Part shown: positions 8,241-17,902 of the stretch, piece after piece | Position numbering within the stretch: position 1 is the first letter of the stretch | How the letters are laid out: every line of letters begins with the position of its first letter | Assembly: GCA_021463145.1 (NCBI GenBank) | Contig: JAJTWZ010000036.1 | Span: 1-44,622 of the forward strand | Source: Blastocatellia bacterium | GTDB lineage: Bacteria; Acidobacteriota; Blastocatellia; UBA7656; JADIYM01 | DNA length: 44,622 nucleotides | Direction of reading: 5' to 3' | Translations under genes and position numbers: made by a program | Notes under the pieces: model-generated | Told to the model about the DNA's origin: nothing | What the model saw: only the letters and a program-made list of their open reading frames with translations | Databases searched by the model: none

Positions 8241-11200
8241 CAGAAGCGCTTCCTGACGCGGAAATCGAGACCGAACGCGCCTTCCTCGTCACGTGTGGCG
8301 ACGAGCGAGAATCGGTCGCTGATGCGGTACTCGAGTTGAATGACCTGCTCCTGCGACGACGACAGATTCGTCGAGTAGAGGATCGTCAGATTCTTGTTCA
8401 CGCGTCGCCCGACGGTGAGTCGCGCCGACGGATCTGACCGGCCAAGCACGGGGTCGATCTGGAACCGGTTGATGCCGAACAGCTTGCTTGTGCGACTCTC
8501 GACCGACTTGGAAAGCGCCGCCGAAACGAGGCTGCTCGCCACATTCACTCCCGATTGAGCGACCGTGCTGGTCGTTACCTCGTCGCTGCCAAGTTCGCCG
8601 GTGAGGACAAGCGAGGCGATCTGAGTCTCCGGAAGAGGCGGCTCGCTGCGAAGCACCGGGAACGGCTTGTCGGGCGTTCCCGTCAGGCCGATCGAAACGC
8701 GGTAGCCCTTGATCTCGGCTTCCGCCAGCAGATCGATGGTGATGTCGCCGCCAAGCCGGCCCGGAAAGCGGACTACACCGCGGCTGACCTGGTACTCGGT
8801 GTCGCGGAAGTTGAGCACTCCACGAGAAACCGTCGAACGGCCGTCGATGACGGGATCGTCTATCGGTCCGGTAACAACCAATGATGCGCTGGCGACGACA
8901 TCCGCGAGACTGTTGCGGATCACGAGCGAGTCGTGCGCTTCGACGGTGAGGTCGAGGCGGATCGGGTTCGTCGACGCACGAGCGGGCCGGTTGCCGAACG
9001 TCGTGCCCGAGCCACGCGAGTCGAGGTCCAGGAAATCGCGCAACTCGATGTCGCGCGTGAACTCGGTTCGCCGCAGCATCACGTTGCCGCTCAGCACCAT
9101 CAGCCGCATGTTCCCCTGCAGCGTCAGGTCGCCGTCCACTACCGAACGCACGTCCTGAGGGTAGGTCATCCGGACCTGCGAAGCCTCGATGCCGATCCGC
9201 CAGCGATCCGGTCGCAGACCGTCGAAGAGCACGCCGCCGTCGACGTCGACGCGCCCGCCGTTCGCTCGCGCCGTGAAGCGGTCGATCAGCGCCTGGTTCG
9301 ACGTGAAGAGCAGCCGGCCTTCGCCTTCCTGGATGGCGACCGGCACGTTCACGATCCGGAGGCTCGCGTTGCGCACGTCGGCGAAGCCGCTGAAACGGGG
9401 CTCGGCGAGCGTGCCGGCGAGGGTCGCCTGCAGCGTTGCCACGCCGTCGGCGTAGGCCTGCCGGCTGAAGGACGAAACCAATGCGAGGCTGACGTCTCCG
9501 GACAGCGTGAGGTTGGAAACGGCCCCTTCGTCGAGCGCCAGGTCACCGGAGAGTGAAAGCGCAGTGCCCTCCCCGGTGAATGCGGCCTTCTCGAAATGGA
9601 CGACGCTTCCTGCCAGATTGAAGACGATGTCACCCTGATTCGATAGCACGTAGCGCTTGCCGGCATCCTCGGTCTCGACCGCAAGTTCGAGAACCGAGAG
9701 CGATCCGTTCACCGCGAGCCGGTCGCGGACGCCCTTCTTCGCGAAGAACAGGTCGTCGAGAAACCCGGTGATGACAACGTTGCCCGTGAGCCGGCTCGAG
9801 ACGCCCTCCGGCGGACTCGCCGACAATCGGATAGCGTTGAAGTTCTCGAGTCCGGTCGCAACTCGAAACGGTATGTCGGCTTCGTTGAGCTGTATCGTTC
9901 CAGCTATCGAGCGACGTTCGCCGCGCACGTCGGCCGACGCGGTCACAATTGTCGCGCCTCGATCGGTCGCAATCTCGATTCGGGGATCGCCCAAGGTCTC
10001 GCCGTTCACGGAGACACTCGATCCCCTTATGTCGCCGGTGAGCTCGCGCACGCGGTTCTCGCTGCCCACGTATTCGCCGCGGATCGAGACCCGGCCGTTC
10101 GCAATGCCGGAAAGATTCACGACAGGCGCCTTGCCTTCGGGAGCCGTTGCGGCTTCCAGAAGCTTCAGGTCGAGATCGTTCACGTCGAAATCGAAGTCGT
10201 AGGACTTCGTTGCGCGGACGTACCGGCCCGTGCCCCCAAGCTCGCCGCGCGCCGACGCAATGCGAAGTGCGGTGACGAGTACTTCCGTATCGCCGAGTTC
10301 AGCTGCGAATCGGAAATCGCGCAGCGGTTCACCCCCTAGCTTCGCATCGTCGACGCCGATGTCGACGGCGCCTCGCGCTGCATCCGCGATGTCTTTTGCC
10401 TCGGTCCCGACGGGAAGGCGGATATCGACCTTTCCACTTAGCAAGCCGCCGAATCTCTCGACGGATTCCGGCGCCCCGAATCGACGAAGCGCGGAGACAG
10501 GAAACTTCGAGATTGTCGCAACGAGGTGCTGAGACCGGGAAGGGGCCGAAGGCAGCGATAAATCGAATCCAATCTCTCCGCCGTCGAGTCGCACGAGTCT
10601 CGCGCCGTCGAGCTCTATGCCCGAGCCGTCACGCTTGAACGAAGAAGTAAACGTTCCGATCTCGACGGCGGCTCCGGCCGCCACGTCCCCGATCCGCACA
10701 TCGCCCACCGCCACCTTTCCCTCGACACTCGGACTCGTCAGGACACCCGTCACCTGGCCGTCGAAGACAAGAGCTCCACCGATGTGAATCTGATAGGGAC
10801 GGAGCGTCTCGCCCACCGGTGGATTGGCCGCCGACACGAGCGCAAGCAGGTCGGATCCTGCCGGAGCATTTGCAGACAGGCTGATGTTCGCTTGTCTGTC
10901 CCATCCGATCGATCCGGAGGCGGAGATGGTCGATTCGCCGCTCCGAAACTCGGCGGTGTCGATGACGAACCGGCCGGGGGTCGCGGTCAGCGCGACCTCG
11001 CCGTCAACCGGGATTGGTCCCTGATCGCCATCCACGAAGCCATCCACGATCGCGTTGACCTTTCCGGTCGCCGTCTGGACTCGCGTACCGTTCCAGGAGA
11101 GAGAGATCGTTCCGCTCGTCCTTCCTCGCAACCGCGGCGCATCGGCCGACGCGGCGTCGAGAGCCTTGTCGCAGTCTATGTTCGTGAAACGCGCCGACAG

Positions 11201-12550
11201 CGAAGACGAACCGGACTCGACGAGTCGAGCACGCGCCGAACCGGTAACCGACCCGCCGTACACCGCCGCAGTGAAGGCCGGCACGTCGAGCGTTCCATCC
11301 TCGACCGCTACAGTTGCCCGAATGCTTCCAGTTCGAACCGTTCGCACCACAAGCGTGTCGAGTCCGACTGTGCCCTCCACGCGTCCGCCATCGATCGACG
11401 CAGTACCGGAAAACGTCGCGCCAGAACCGGCAACGTCCGCTCCGCCAAACGATCCCGCCGAGAAGGCCCCGGTCGCAACCCCACCGGCGCCCCGTCCGTC
11501 GACGCGTCCCGTGAAGCGAAGGCTCGATACGTCGTAGCCCGCAACCGTGAGGCGGCTCGCCTGGGCGATTCCGGCTCCCCAGGCGTAGGTCTGTCCGTCG
11601 CCTTCGACGGGGCCGGTGACCTTCAACCCGGCGACCCGTGCGCCGCTGACCAAAAGGTCATCGCCCGCGAGCTCGCCCTCGAATCGATATCTGACGCCGG
11701 ATCCCACGAGGCGTCCGTTGAGCGATGCGCCACCGGCAAGACCCGCTGCGGGGTCGACGATCTCTCCAATCTTTCCCACCGCAACCGTCGAGCCGACGGT
11801 TAAGTCGTAAGACATATCCGTCCAACTCGAGACCGTCCCGGCAAGCTTCACCACGCCAAGTGGCGTCGTGACTTCGACGTTCTCGACAGCGGCGCCGGAC
11901 TTCGACACGTCGGCGCTCAACTGCAGTCCGATCTCGGGAACCTGGCGATCGTTCACCGTCACTCTGCTGCCGGAGAAGCTCGCTTCGACGCGGCGTGTAT
12001 CGGGCGCGCCAGCCTTCGGCGCGACGCTCAGAACGAGGTTCGAGACCGAGCCGTCGACCCTGTTTCGCCTGTCCCCGTAAGCAATCTCGCCGTCACGCAC
12101 GGTGAAAACCGTCGCCTGCATGTTTGCCGGACCGTCGGATGTGTTCGCATCCGATTCCGGCAGCCGGATCGCTTCGAGATTCGAGCGGCCGTTCTCGTCG
12201 AAAGTCACGTTGACGACGGGATGGCGGATTTCAACGGTCTTCAGCTCCACCGTTCGCGACCAGAAACTTGCAATGTCGAACGTGACGTCGATCTGGTCGG
12301 CGGCCGCGAGCGGCGCGGCGTCGGACCCCGGATAAAGGACGAGACCTTCCAGGCGAACGGCGCCGGGACTTAGCGAGAGCTCGGTGTTGCGGATCTCGGC
12401 GCGGATGTTCATCTCCGCGAGCGCCGCGACGATACGCGACTTCAGCATCCGGGCGGCCCCGCCGGTCTGGTACCACACGACGAGCGCGATTGCCGACACC
12501 GCCACCAGGGCGACGGTCGCCACAATCACGATGCGAACCCGTTTCTTCAC
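8240..12550 (-). CDS. tamB: TamB, inner-membrane-anchored translocation/assembly module (DUF490)
   Basis: A 1436-residue protein with one N-terminal membrane anchor (about residues 6-27, VRIVIVATVALVAVSAIALV). After it comes a long, repetitive beta-rich periplasmic region with an AsmA-like start (LEGLVLYPGSDAAPLAAADQIDVTFD). The C-terminal DUF490/TamB domain includes VSRGVLNFRDTEYQVSRGVV and ends in RFSLVATRDEEGAFGLDFRV. TamB forms a periplasm-spanning groove with TamA and is implicated in phospholipid transport and in insertion of some outer-membrane proteins. The GTG start has a purine-rich AGGGGGAC directly before it. It lies between ribB and tamA on the same strand. The length is close to that of E. 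coli TamB (1259) with a moderate extension. Confidence 0.92.
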   Translation of the reverse strand: MKKRVRIVIVATVALVAVSAIALVVWYQTGGAARMLKSRIVAALAEMNIRAEIRNTELSLSPGAVRLEGLVLYPGSDAAPLAAADQIDVTFDIASFWSRTVELKTVEIRHPVVNVTFDENGRSNLEAIRLPESDANTSDGPANMQATVFTVRDGEIAYGDRRNRVDGSVSNLVLSVAPKAGAPDTRRVEASFSGSRVTVNDRQVPEIGLQLSADVSKSGAAVENVEVTTPLGVVKLAGTVSSWTDMSYDLTVGSTVAVGKIGEIVDPAAGLAGGASLNGRLVGSGVRYRFEGELAGDDLLVSGARVAGLKVTGPVEGDGQTYAWGAGIAQASRLTVAGYDVSSLRFTGRVDGRGAGGVATGAFSAGSFGGADVAGSGATFSGTASIDGGRVEGTVGLDTLVVRTVRTGSIRATVAVEDGTLDVPAFTAAVYGGSVTGSARARLVESGSSSLSARFTNIDCDKALDAASADAPRLRGRTSGTISLSWNGTRVQTATGKVNAIVDGFVDGDQGPIPVDGEVALTATPGRFVIDTAEFRSGESTISASGSIGWDRQANISLSANAPAGSDLLALVSAANPPVGETLRPYQIHIGGALVFDGQVTGVLTSPSVEGKVAVGDVRIGDVAAGAAVEIGTFTSSFKRDGSGIELDGARLVRLDGGEIGFDLSLPSAPSRSQHLVATISKFPVSALRRFGAPESVERFGGLLSGKVDIRLPVGTEAKDIADAARGAVDIGVDDAKLGGEPLRDFRFAAELGDTEVLVTALRIASARGELGGTGRYVRATKSYDFDFDVNDLDLKLLEAATAPEGKAPVVNLSGIANGRVSIRGEYVGSENRVRELTGDIRGSSVSVNGETLGDPRIEIATDRGATIVTASADVRGERRSIAGTIQLNEADIPFRVATGLENFNAIRLSASPPEGVSSRLTGNVVITGFLDDLFFAKKGVRDRLAVNGSLSVLELAVETEDAGKRYVLSNQGDIVFNLAGSVVHFEKAAFTGEGTALSLSGDLALDEGAVSNLTLSGDVSLALVSSFSRQAYADGVATLQATLAGTLAEPRFSGFADVRNASLRIVNVPVAIQEGEGRLLFTSNQALIDRFTARANGGRVDVDGGVLFDGLRPDRWRIGIEASQVRMTYPQDVRSVVDGDLTLQGNMRLMVLSGNVMLRRTEFTRDIELRDFLDLDSRGSGTTFGNRPARASTNPIRLDLTVEAHDSLVIRNSLADVVASASLVVTGPIDDPVIDGRSTVSRGVLNFRDTEYQVSRGVVRFPGRLGGDITIDLLAEAEIKGYRVSIGLTGTPDKPFPVLRSEPPLPETQIASLVLTGELGSDEVTTSTVAQSGVNVASSLVSAALSKSVESRTSKLFGINRFQIDPVLGRSDPSARLTVGRRVNKNLTILYSTNLSSSQEQVIQLEYRISDRFSLVATRDEEGAFGLDFRVRKRF

Positions 12551-12607
12551 GTCCCCCTGCTCGAGTTGCCGGTCTTGTGCCGGCCCGTGTGATTGCTGCG
12601 CGGCAGG

Positions 12608-13777
12608 TCAGGCCCGCGTCAGTTGCTGCTTGAGTGCAACGGCGTCCGTCGTTTCGCGACGGACGATCGGCTCGAAGCCGACCACCTCGATATCGAATCC
12701 TTCGACCCCCGCGAGCTTGCGGGGATGGTTCGAGAGGATCCGGATCTGACGGAGTCCAAGGGCGTGGAGGATCTGCGCGCCGATACCGTACTCGCGCACG
12801 TCGCCGTGCACCTCGGGTGGATGCGTTCCGTCGGTGGCCGGATCGAATGCGGCGTAGCCCTTGAGGTGGTGCACGAGCTCCTGACTTCGCTCGCGCAGAT
12901 TGAGGTAGAGCACCACGCCGCTCCCCTCTTCGGAAATCATCTCTAGCGAGCGGAAGAGCTGCCACCCGGCTCGATCGTAGAGGCTGCCGAACACGTCGCC
13001 GAGCAGGCATTGCGCGTGCACACGAACGAGCGTCGGATCCGGACGGATCGGCCCCCTGTGCATCGCAAGATGCACGTCGCCGTTGATCGTGTTCTCGAAC
13101 GCTACGCCGTGGAACGTACCATACGGAGTCGGCACGTCCGCTTCGGCAACGCGACGCACCAGCACTTCGGTCTGCATGCGGTAAGCGATGAGGTCCGCAA
13201 CCGAAATGATCCTCAGTCCATTGGCGTCTGCAAAATCCCGCAACTGCGGCAGACGCGCCATCGTGCCGTCGTCGTTCATGATCTCGCAGATGACGGCGGC
13301 CGGCGTGAGGCCGGCAATGCGGGCGAGGTCGACGGATGCTTCCGTCTGCCCTGGCCGCACGAGTACACCGCCGCTGCGGGATCTCAAAGGGAAGACGTGT
13401 CCGGGTCGAGCGAGATCCGAAGGCCGAGTCTTTGGATCGACGGCGGTAAGGATCGTTGTCGCACGGTCCGAAGCCGAAATTCCTGTCGTGACACCGCGCT
13501 TGGCTTCGATCGTTATGCAGAACGCCGTGCCGTAGCCAGATGTATTGTCGCGATCGGGAACCTGCAGGGGGATCTGCAGTTCCTCGAGACGCTGCTCTGT
13601 CAGCGGCATGCAGATCAGTCCGCGCGCCTCGCGGGCCATGAAGTTTATGATCTCGGGTGTGATCATCTCCGCGGCGCAGACGAGATCGCCCTCGTTCTCG
13701 CGATCTTCGTCGTCGACGACGATGACCATACGGCCGTTGCGGATGTCGTCGATCGCGTCTTCGATTCTTGCAAGCAT
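12608..13777 (-). CDS. ribB: DHBP synthase RibB with a degenerate GTP cyclohydrolase II domain (RibBX-like)
   Basis: A 389-residue two-domain protein. Residues 1-205 are 3,4-dihydroxy-2-butanone-4-phosphate synthase with [10 protein letters not shown] (22-31) and GHVFPLR (127-133) intact; it makes the four-carbon unit of riboflavin from ribulose 5-phosphate. Residues 206-371 have the GTP cyclohydrolase II fold, but its key motifs are gone. The zinc motif, usually SLRCDCG, is SLYDRAG here (265-271), leaving only Cys257. The usual QEGRGIGL motif is replaced by [10 protein letters not shown] (292-301). The domain therefore should not open GTP's ring. Such fused inactive domains are known as RibBX. 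The gene follows ribE by 67 bases. A true RibA must be elsewhere in the genome. Confidence 0.92.
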   Translation of the reverse strand: MLARIEDAIDDIRNGRMVIVVDDEDRENEGDLVCAAEMITPEIINFMAREARGLICMPLTEQRLEELQIPLQVPDRDNTSGYGTAFCITIEAKRGVTTGISASDRATTILTAVDPKTRPSDLARPGHVFPLRSRSGGVLVRPGQTEASVDLARIAGLTPAAVICEIMNDDGTMARLPQLRDFADANGLRIISVADLIAYRMQTEVLVRRVAEADVPTPYGTFHGVAFENTINGDVHLAMHRGPIRPDPTLVRVHAQCLLGDVFGSLYDRAGWQLFRSLEMISEEGSGVVLYLNLRERSQELVHHLKGYAAFDPATDGTHPPEVHGDVREYGIGAQILHALGLRQIRILSNHPRKLAGVEGFDIEVVGFEPIVRRETTDAVALKQQLTRA

Positions 13778-13844
13778 TCAGGTTATCCGTACTTCCGACT
13801 ACAACTGCGTCCGGCCGCACGCCCCGACGGGCGACTGCCTCGAG

Positions 13845-14492
13845 TCAGTATCCCATGTCTTCGAGCGCTTCGACGCTCAAAGCCGAACCGGCCGTTGCCG
13901 GAACGCGCGTGCCGAGCAATCGTTCGACGTACTTGGCGATGACGTCGGTCTCGAGGTTCACAAGTGCGCCAACCTGCATTGCGCCAAGCGTCGTGTGCTC
14001 GAGCGTCATGGGAATCACGGCGATCTCGAACCATTCCTCGCCCAGGCCCGCAACTGTCAGGCTGATGCCGCTCACTGCAATCGAGCCCTTGTGGATGATG
14101 TATCGCGCGAGCTCAGGTGGATACGCGAAGCGCATCGTCACCGAATCGCCCTCGGGGCGGCGCTCGGCCAGCGAACCGACACCCTCGACGTGCCCCTGCA
14201 CGAGGTGACCGCCAAGCCGGCCGCCCAGCGCCATCGCTCGCTCGAGGTTCACCGGCTGTCCGGGCCGCATTCTGCCCACGGATGTCAGCCGCAGCGTCTC
14301 AGCCGAGCAGTCTGCTTCGAACCCGGTCGGCGTCAGCTTGGTTATAGTCAGGCAGCAGCCATCGGTCGAAATCGAGTCGCCGATGCGAGCGTCGTCGAGC
14401 ACACGCTTTGCGGAGACACGCAGGACAGCTCCGCCGCCAACCATCGTGAGGCTCTCGACCGCACCGATTTCTTCAACAATGCCAGTAAACAT
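13845..14492 (-). CDS. ribE: Riboflavin synthase, alpha subunit
   Basis: A 215-residue cytoplasmic enzyme that dismutates two 6,7-dimethyl-8-ribityllumazine molecules into riboflavin. The diagnostic N-terminus MFTGIVEEIGAVESL is present. The two lumazine-binding repeats each carry their motif: DGCCLTIT and GHLVQGHVEGVG in the first, SGISLTVAGL in the second. Length is normal for the family. It sits 32 bases downstream of cmk and 67 bases upstream of ribB on the same strand. The gene for lumazine synthase (ribH) is not next to it, and no FMN riboswitch-like sequence lies in front of this cluster. Confidence 0.95.
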   Translation of the reverse strand: MFTGIVEEIGAVESLTMVGGGAVLRVSAKRVLDDARIGDSISTDGCCLTITKLTPTGFEADCSAETLRLTSVGRMRPGQPVNLERAMALGGRLGGHLVQGHVEGVGSLAERRPEGDSVTMRFAYPPELARYIIHKGSIAVSGISLTVAGLGEEWFEIAVIPMTLEHTTLGAMQVGALVNLETDVIAKYVERLLGTRVPATAGSALSVEALEDMGY

Positions 14493-14524
14493 TGGCGTTT
14501 CCTGCCGATTCGGGACGCCGGAGT

Positions 14525-15196
14525 CTACAGCCGCGAAAGAGCCAGTTCAAGCAGCCGGTCCACCAGGTCTTCGCGTGACATGCTCGTCGTGTCGATCACG
14601 ACCGCATCCCCGGCAGCGCGCAGCGGGGCGGCATCGCGCGATTTGTCGCGCAGGTCGCGGTCTTCGATTGCCTCGAATGTGGCGTCGAGCGTGACGCCGG
14701 AGCCTCGGGCCTGGTTCTCCTCGAAACGGCGGCGCGCGCGTTCGCGTGAATCGGCCTGAAGGAACACCTTGAGGTCGGCGTTCGGAAAGACGTGCGTACC
14801 TATGTCGCGTCCATCCATGACCACGCCGCCATCGCGGCCAACGGCCTGCTGCTGAGCGACCATCGCCGCGCGAACACCCGGCACGGCGGACACCTTCGAA
14901 GCCGCCGCGTCAATCTGGGATGTCCGTAACAGCGATGTGACATCGCGGCCGTCCAGCGTCGTGATCGGGGCGTGCGGATCGCCCCCGACGCGGACTTCGA
15001 CGTTACCGGCCAACTCGGTGAGGGCTTCGGCGTCATCCAACGCGATCGACCTCTCCACGGCGGCAAGTGCAACCGCCCGATACATCGCGCCCGAATCGAT
15101 GTAGGTGTACCCGAGCCGGGCTGCGAGAGCCTTGCCGGCAGTGCTCTTTCCGGCTGCCGTCGGTCCGTCTATGGCGATGATCAGTCCACTGCGCAA
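14525..15196 (-). CDS. cmk: Cytidylate kinase
   Basis: A 223-residue nucleoside monophosphate kinase converting CMP/dCMP to the diphosphates. It shows IAIDGPTAAGKSTAGKALA (P-loop), YIDSGAMYRAVAL, VVMDGRDIGTHVFPNADLKV and the arginine-rich lid ERARRRF. I chose a TTG start at 15196, which gives LRSGLIIAIDG and the usual family length. The frame continues upstream to an ATG at 15526, but the extra 110 residues are Pro/Arg-rich and unlike any Cmk N-terminus. No clear ribosome-binding site precedes the TTG, so the start is the least certain part. It is the first gene of the minus-strand cluster ending at 4662. Confidence 0.92.
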   Translation of the reverse strand: MRSGLIIAIDGPTAAGKSTAGKALAARLGYTYIDSGAMYRAVALAAVERSIALDDAEALTELAGNVEVRVGGDPHAPITTLDGRDVTSLLRTSQIDAAASKVSAVPGVRAAMVAQQQAVGRDGGVVMDGRDIGTHVFPNADLKVFLQADSRERARRRFEENQARGSGVTLDATFEAIEDRDLRDKSRDAAPLRAAGDAVVIDTTSMSREDLVDRLLELALSRL

Positions 15197-15543
15197 ATCG
15201 CGCGGAGGATAGCACAGCGGCCGGTCCGGACAGGGAGCGTCCGGAAGCCGGCGGTCGACCTGTCCGGGCAAAGGACCTGGCTGGTAGATCGTTGGACTGC
15301 ACTGATGGCTGCAAGGGTGCCGGCGCGTACGGCCGGCCCGTCGCTCCAGTTCCGGGTACGACTCCCCCGCGCCGCGGGCGGGCGCGACGGCGATACTTCG
15401 TACGGACGTGCCGAACAAGAGCGGAAGGATCTCCGTACTCCTGTATCCACCAGAAACCTTCCGGCCCCTTGTAACGGCCTGCGTCTCGGTGTCAGACTCG
15501 GCGGCTCGGACGAACAGGCGTTGCACTCGATGGAGGAATTCCC
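15197..15543. other. Intergenic region between divergent cmk and the exporter operon
   Basis: These 347 bases must contain the start regions of both divergent transcripts. I find no gene of recognisable family on either strand; the open minus-strand frame is an upstream extension of cmk. The only clear signal is the GGAGG at 15532-15536 that serves the GTG of the first permease. No confident -35/-10 pair, operator or riboswitch is seen. Confidence 0.5.
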
Positions 15544-16683
15544 GTGAGATTCCTGAACCTCATCTTCAAGAACATCCTTCGAAACAAGCGGCGCACGCTG
15601 CTCACCGTCTCGAGCCTTGCGGTCTCACTTTTTCTGATTATCACACTTGCAACCGTGATGCGTGAGCTCAGGCGTGGCAGCGAGAGTGCCAGCCCGTTGC
15701 GCCTCGTCGCGCGCCACGGCGTTTCGTTGATGTTCGATCTCCCCGAATCCTACCTCGCCAAAGTCGAGAAAGTGCCCGGCGTCGACCTCGTCACTCCATA
15801 CTGCTGGTACGGCGGCATCTATATCGAGGAAAAGAATTTCTTCGCGCAGTTCGCCGTCGACCAGAAACTACTCAGACGCTACCAGCCTGAAATGAAGATG
15901 ACAGACCCCGAGTGGGATGCCTTCATTGCCGACCGGCAGGGCGCTATCGTCGGCCACAAGCTGTCCGAGATCTACGGCTTCAAGCCCGGACAGCGCATTA
16001 CGCTGAGAAGTCCAATCTACAACAACGAGCTCGAGTTCATCGTTCACGGCATCTACTCCGGCGGCGAAGAGAAGACGATGTTCTTCCACTACGACTACTT
16101 CAACGAATCGGCGCCCGACTTTGCGAAGGATCGCGTAGGCACGATCGGAATCGTGGCCAAGTCCGTCGACGACGTGCCCAGGATCTCGCAGGCCGTCGAT
16201 GCGATGTTCCTCAATACCGAGGCGCCGACCAAGACCGAAACGGAACGCGAGTTCGCGCAGAGCTTCGAAGCGATGATGGGCGGCGTAAAGCAGTTCCTGT
16301 ACGGCATCATCGGAGCGATCACTTTCTCGCTCCTTCTCGTAATGGCGAGCTCGATGGCCATGACCGTTCGTGAGCGAACCGCCGAAGTCGGGACGCTCAA
16401 GGCGCTCGGCTTCCAACGCGGCACCATTGCGTGGCTCTTTGTCGGCGAGGCTCTGCTACTCGCTACGGCCGGCGCATCACTGGGCGTTGGCGGAGCGGCG
16501 CTGATCTACAACGCCGTCGACTTCAGCCTTTACGTTCCGTTCTTCTCTCAGTTTGCGCCCGCGCCGGAAGCCCTCGCCGCGGTTTTCGCCGGTGCGATCG
16601 CCGTTGGCATCGCCAGCGTTGCCTATTCGGCGTGGCGCGTCTCGAACCTCACGATCGCCGAGGCGCTTCGGAGGGTCGAGTAA
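15544..16683 (+). CDS. FtsX-like ABC transporter permease (MacB/DevC-like), first of two
   Basis: A 379-residue inner-membrane permease. The N-terminal basic stretch and first helix read LKNILRNKRRTLLTVSSLAV-like, then a periplasmic MacB-type core domain runs from about residue 45 to 240. Three C-terminal helices lie in the FtsX domain (FSLLLVMASSMAMTVRERTAEVGTLKALGF). The GTG start has GGAGG at 15532-15536, 7 bases upstream. Its stop overlaps the ATG of the second permease (TAATG). With its three downstream partners it forms a tripartite-exporter inner-membrane complex; the substrate cannot be read from sequence. Confidence 0.88.
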   Translation: MRFLNLIFKNILRNKRRTLLTVSSLAVSLFLIITLATVMRELRRGSESASPLRLVARHGVSLMFDLPESYLAKVEKVPGVDLVTPYCWYGGIYIEEKNFFAQFAVDQKLLRRYQPEMKMTDPEWDAFIADRQGAIVGHKLSEIYGFKPGQRITLRSPIYNNELEFIVHGIYSGGEEKTMFFHYDYFNESAPDFAKDRVGTIGIVAKSVDDVPRISQAVDAMFLNTEAPTKTETEREFAQSFEAMMGGVKQFLYGIIGAITFSLLLVMASSMAMTVRERTAEVGTLKALGFQRGTIAWLFVGEALLLATAGASLGVGGAALIYNAVDFSLYVPFFSQFAPAPEALAAVFAGAIAVGIASVAYSAWRVSNLTIAEALRRVE

Positions 16684-17846
16684 TGGCGCTGCCGATCAAG
16701 TACAACATCCGAAACGTCCTCGTCCGAAAGGGCACGACTCTCGCCACTGCAACGAGCATCGGCATCACCGTTGCCGTCTTCCTGATGGTGATGGCCCTGG
16801 CCCGCGGCATCGACCTCACGCTCCAGTCGAGCGGTGAGCCCCTCAACCTGATCGTCCTGCGCGAAGGCGCCACTGCCGAACTGGTAAGCGATATCGATCA
16901 GGCCAAATTCGACACGGTCAAGTTTCTCGACGGGGTCGCAACGGCGAACGGCGAACCTCTTGCAGCAGCAGAAGCGATCACGCTTCTCTATCGGCCACGC
17001 AAGGGACAGTCGCAGGGTGCGAACGTGACTATTCGCGGAACCGGCCCGCAGTCGACCGCGCTCAGATCCGGATTCAGGATCGACCGGGGACGCGCGTTTC
17101 AGCCGGGCCTCGCGGAAGCGATCGTTTCGCAACGCATTGCAGACAGGTTCCAGGCGCTGGACGTCGGCGACAGGTTCAAGATTCAGAACTCCGAGTTCAC
17201 CATCGTCGGCGTCTTCGATGCCGGTGGTAAAGCCTTCGAGTCCGAGATCTGGGTCGACATCAATGCGCTGAAGAACGCTACGAACCGCCCGACCTACTCG
17301 TCGGTTCTGCTTCGGGTGAGCGATGCCGCGGCCTTGAGCACGGTCGCCGCGAGAATTGCGGAAGACCAGCGTCTTCAACTGAAAGCGACGCCGGAAGTGA
17401 AGTGGTACGAAGACCAGGGTGGCGCGACTTCCGGCACCATCAAGGGACTGGGCGTCTTCATTGCGGCCATCATGGCCGTCGGCGCCGGCTTCGCCGGAAT
17501 GAACACGATGTACGCTGCCGTTGCAAACCGCACGAAGGAGATCGGAACGCTCCGCGTTCTCGGATTCGGCCGGCTGAGCATCCTCCTGTCGTTCGTTCTG
17601 GAATCGGTCACCATCGCCGTGATCGGAGCCGCGATCGGAATCGTGCTGGCCTTGCCACTCAACTTCGTGTCGACGGGTACGAACAACTTCACCACGTTCA
17701 GCGAGATTGCCTTCAACTTCCGCGTCACGTGGGACCTGATGGTCGCGGCACTGCTGTTCGGAGCGGGCATCGGTCTGTTCGGCTCGCTGTTACCATCCAT
17801 TCGCGCGTCACGGTTTGCAATCGTCGACGCGCTTAGAGAAAACTGA
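16683..17846 (+). CDS. FtsX-like ABC transporter permease (MacB/DevC-like), second of two
   Basis: A 387-residue permease starting MALPIKYNIRNVLVRKG at the ATG that overlaps the stop of the preceding permease. It has one N-terminal helix (ATSIGITVAVFLMVMALA), a MacB-like periplasmic domain up to about residue 255, and three C-terminal helices that include the FtsX signature (NRTKEIGTLRVLGFGRLSIL). The frame is open well upstream of 16683, but that part overlaps the first permease and is not coding. The pair presumably forms a heterodimer, unlike the homodimeric MacB, and works with the ATPase at 19280. Confidence 0.88.
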   Translation: MALPIKYNIRNVLVRKGTTLATATSIGITVAVFLMVMALARGIDLTLQSSGEPLNLIVLREGATAELVSDIDQAKFDTVKFLDGVATANGEPLAAAEAITLLYRPRKGQSQGANVTIRGTGPQSTALRSGFRIDRGRAFQPGLAEAIVSQRIADRFQALDVGDRFKIQNSEFTIVGVFDAGGKAFESEIWVDINALKNATNRPTYSSVLLRVSDAAALSTVAARIAEDQRLQLKATPEVKWYEDQGGATSGTIKGLGVFIAAIMAVGAGFAGMNTMYAAVANRTKEIGTLRVLGFGRLSILLSFVLESVTIAVIGAAIGIVLALPLNFVSTGTNNFTTFSEIAFNFRVTWDLMVAALLFGAGIGLFGSLLPSIRASRFAIVDALREN

Positions 17847-17859
17847 TTCGCCGCAACTG

Positions 17860-17886
17860 CGGCCTGCCGGCCCACTCCGCAGGCCG
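17860..17886 (+). promoter_or_regulatory. Hairpin between permease and adaptor genes
   Basis: CGGCCTGC at 17860-17867 pairs with GCAGGCCG at 17879-17886 around an 11-base loop, followed by TTTG. It lies 14 bases after the permease stop and ends 16 bases before the likely adaptor ATG. It could be a weak attenuator or a stabilising intercistronic stem that sets the ratio of adaptor to permease. Function is inferred from position only. Confidence 0.4.
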
Positions 17887-17902
17887 TTTGACGACCAGAC
17901 CG

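Noticed and set aside
12231-13820. A 529-codon minus-strand frame across ribB and the start of tamB
   Set aside because: It is out of frame with two definite genes and is an Arg/Ser/Gly-rich shadow.
15197-15526. N-terminal extension of cytidylate kinase to the ATG at 15526
   Set aside because: The extra 110 residues lack protein character, and the TTG at 15196 gives the normal family length.
15197-15543. FMN riboswitch before the cmk-ribE-ribB cluster
   Set aside because: None of the conserved FMN-element blocks were found in this region or in the short gaps before ribE and ribB.
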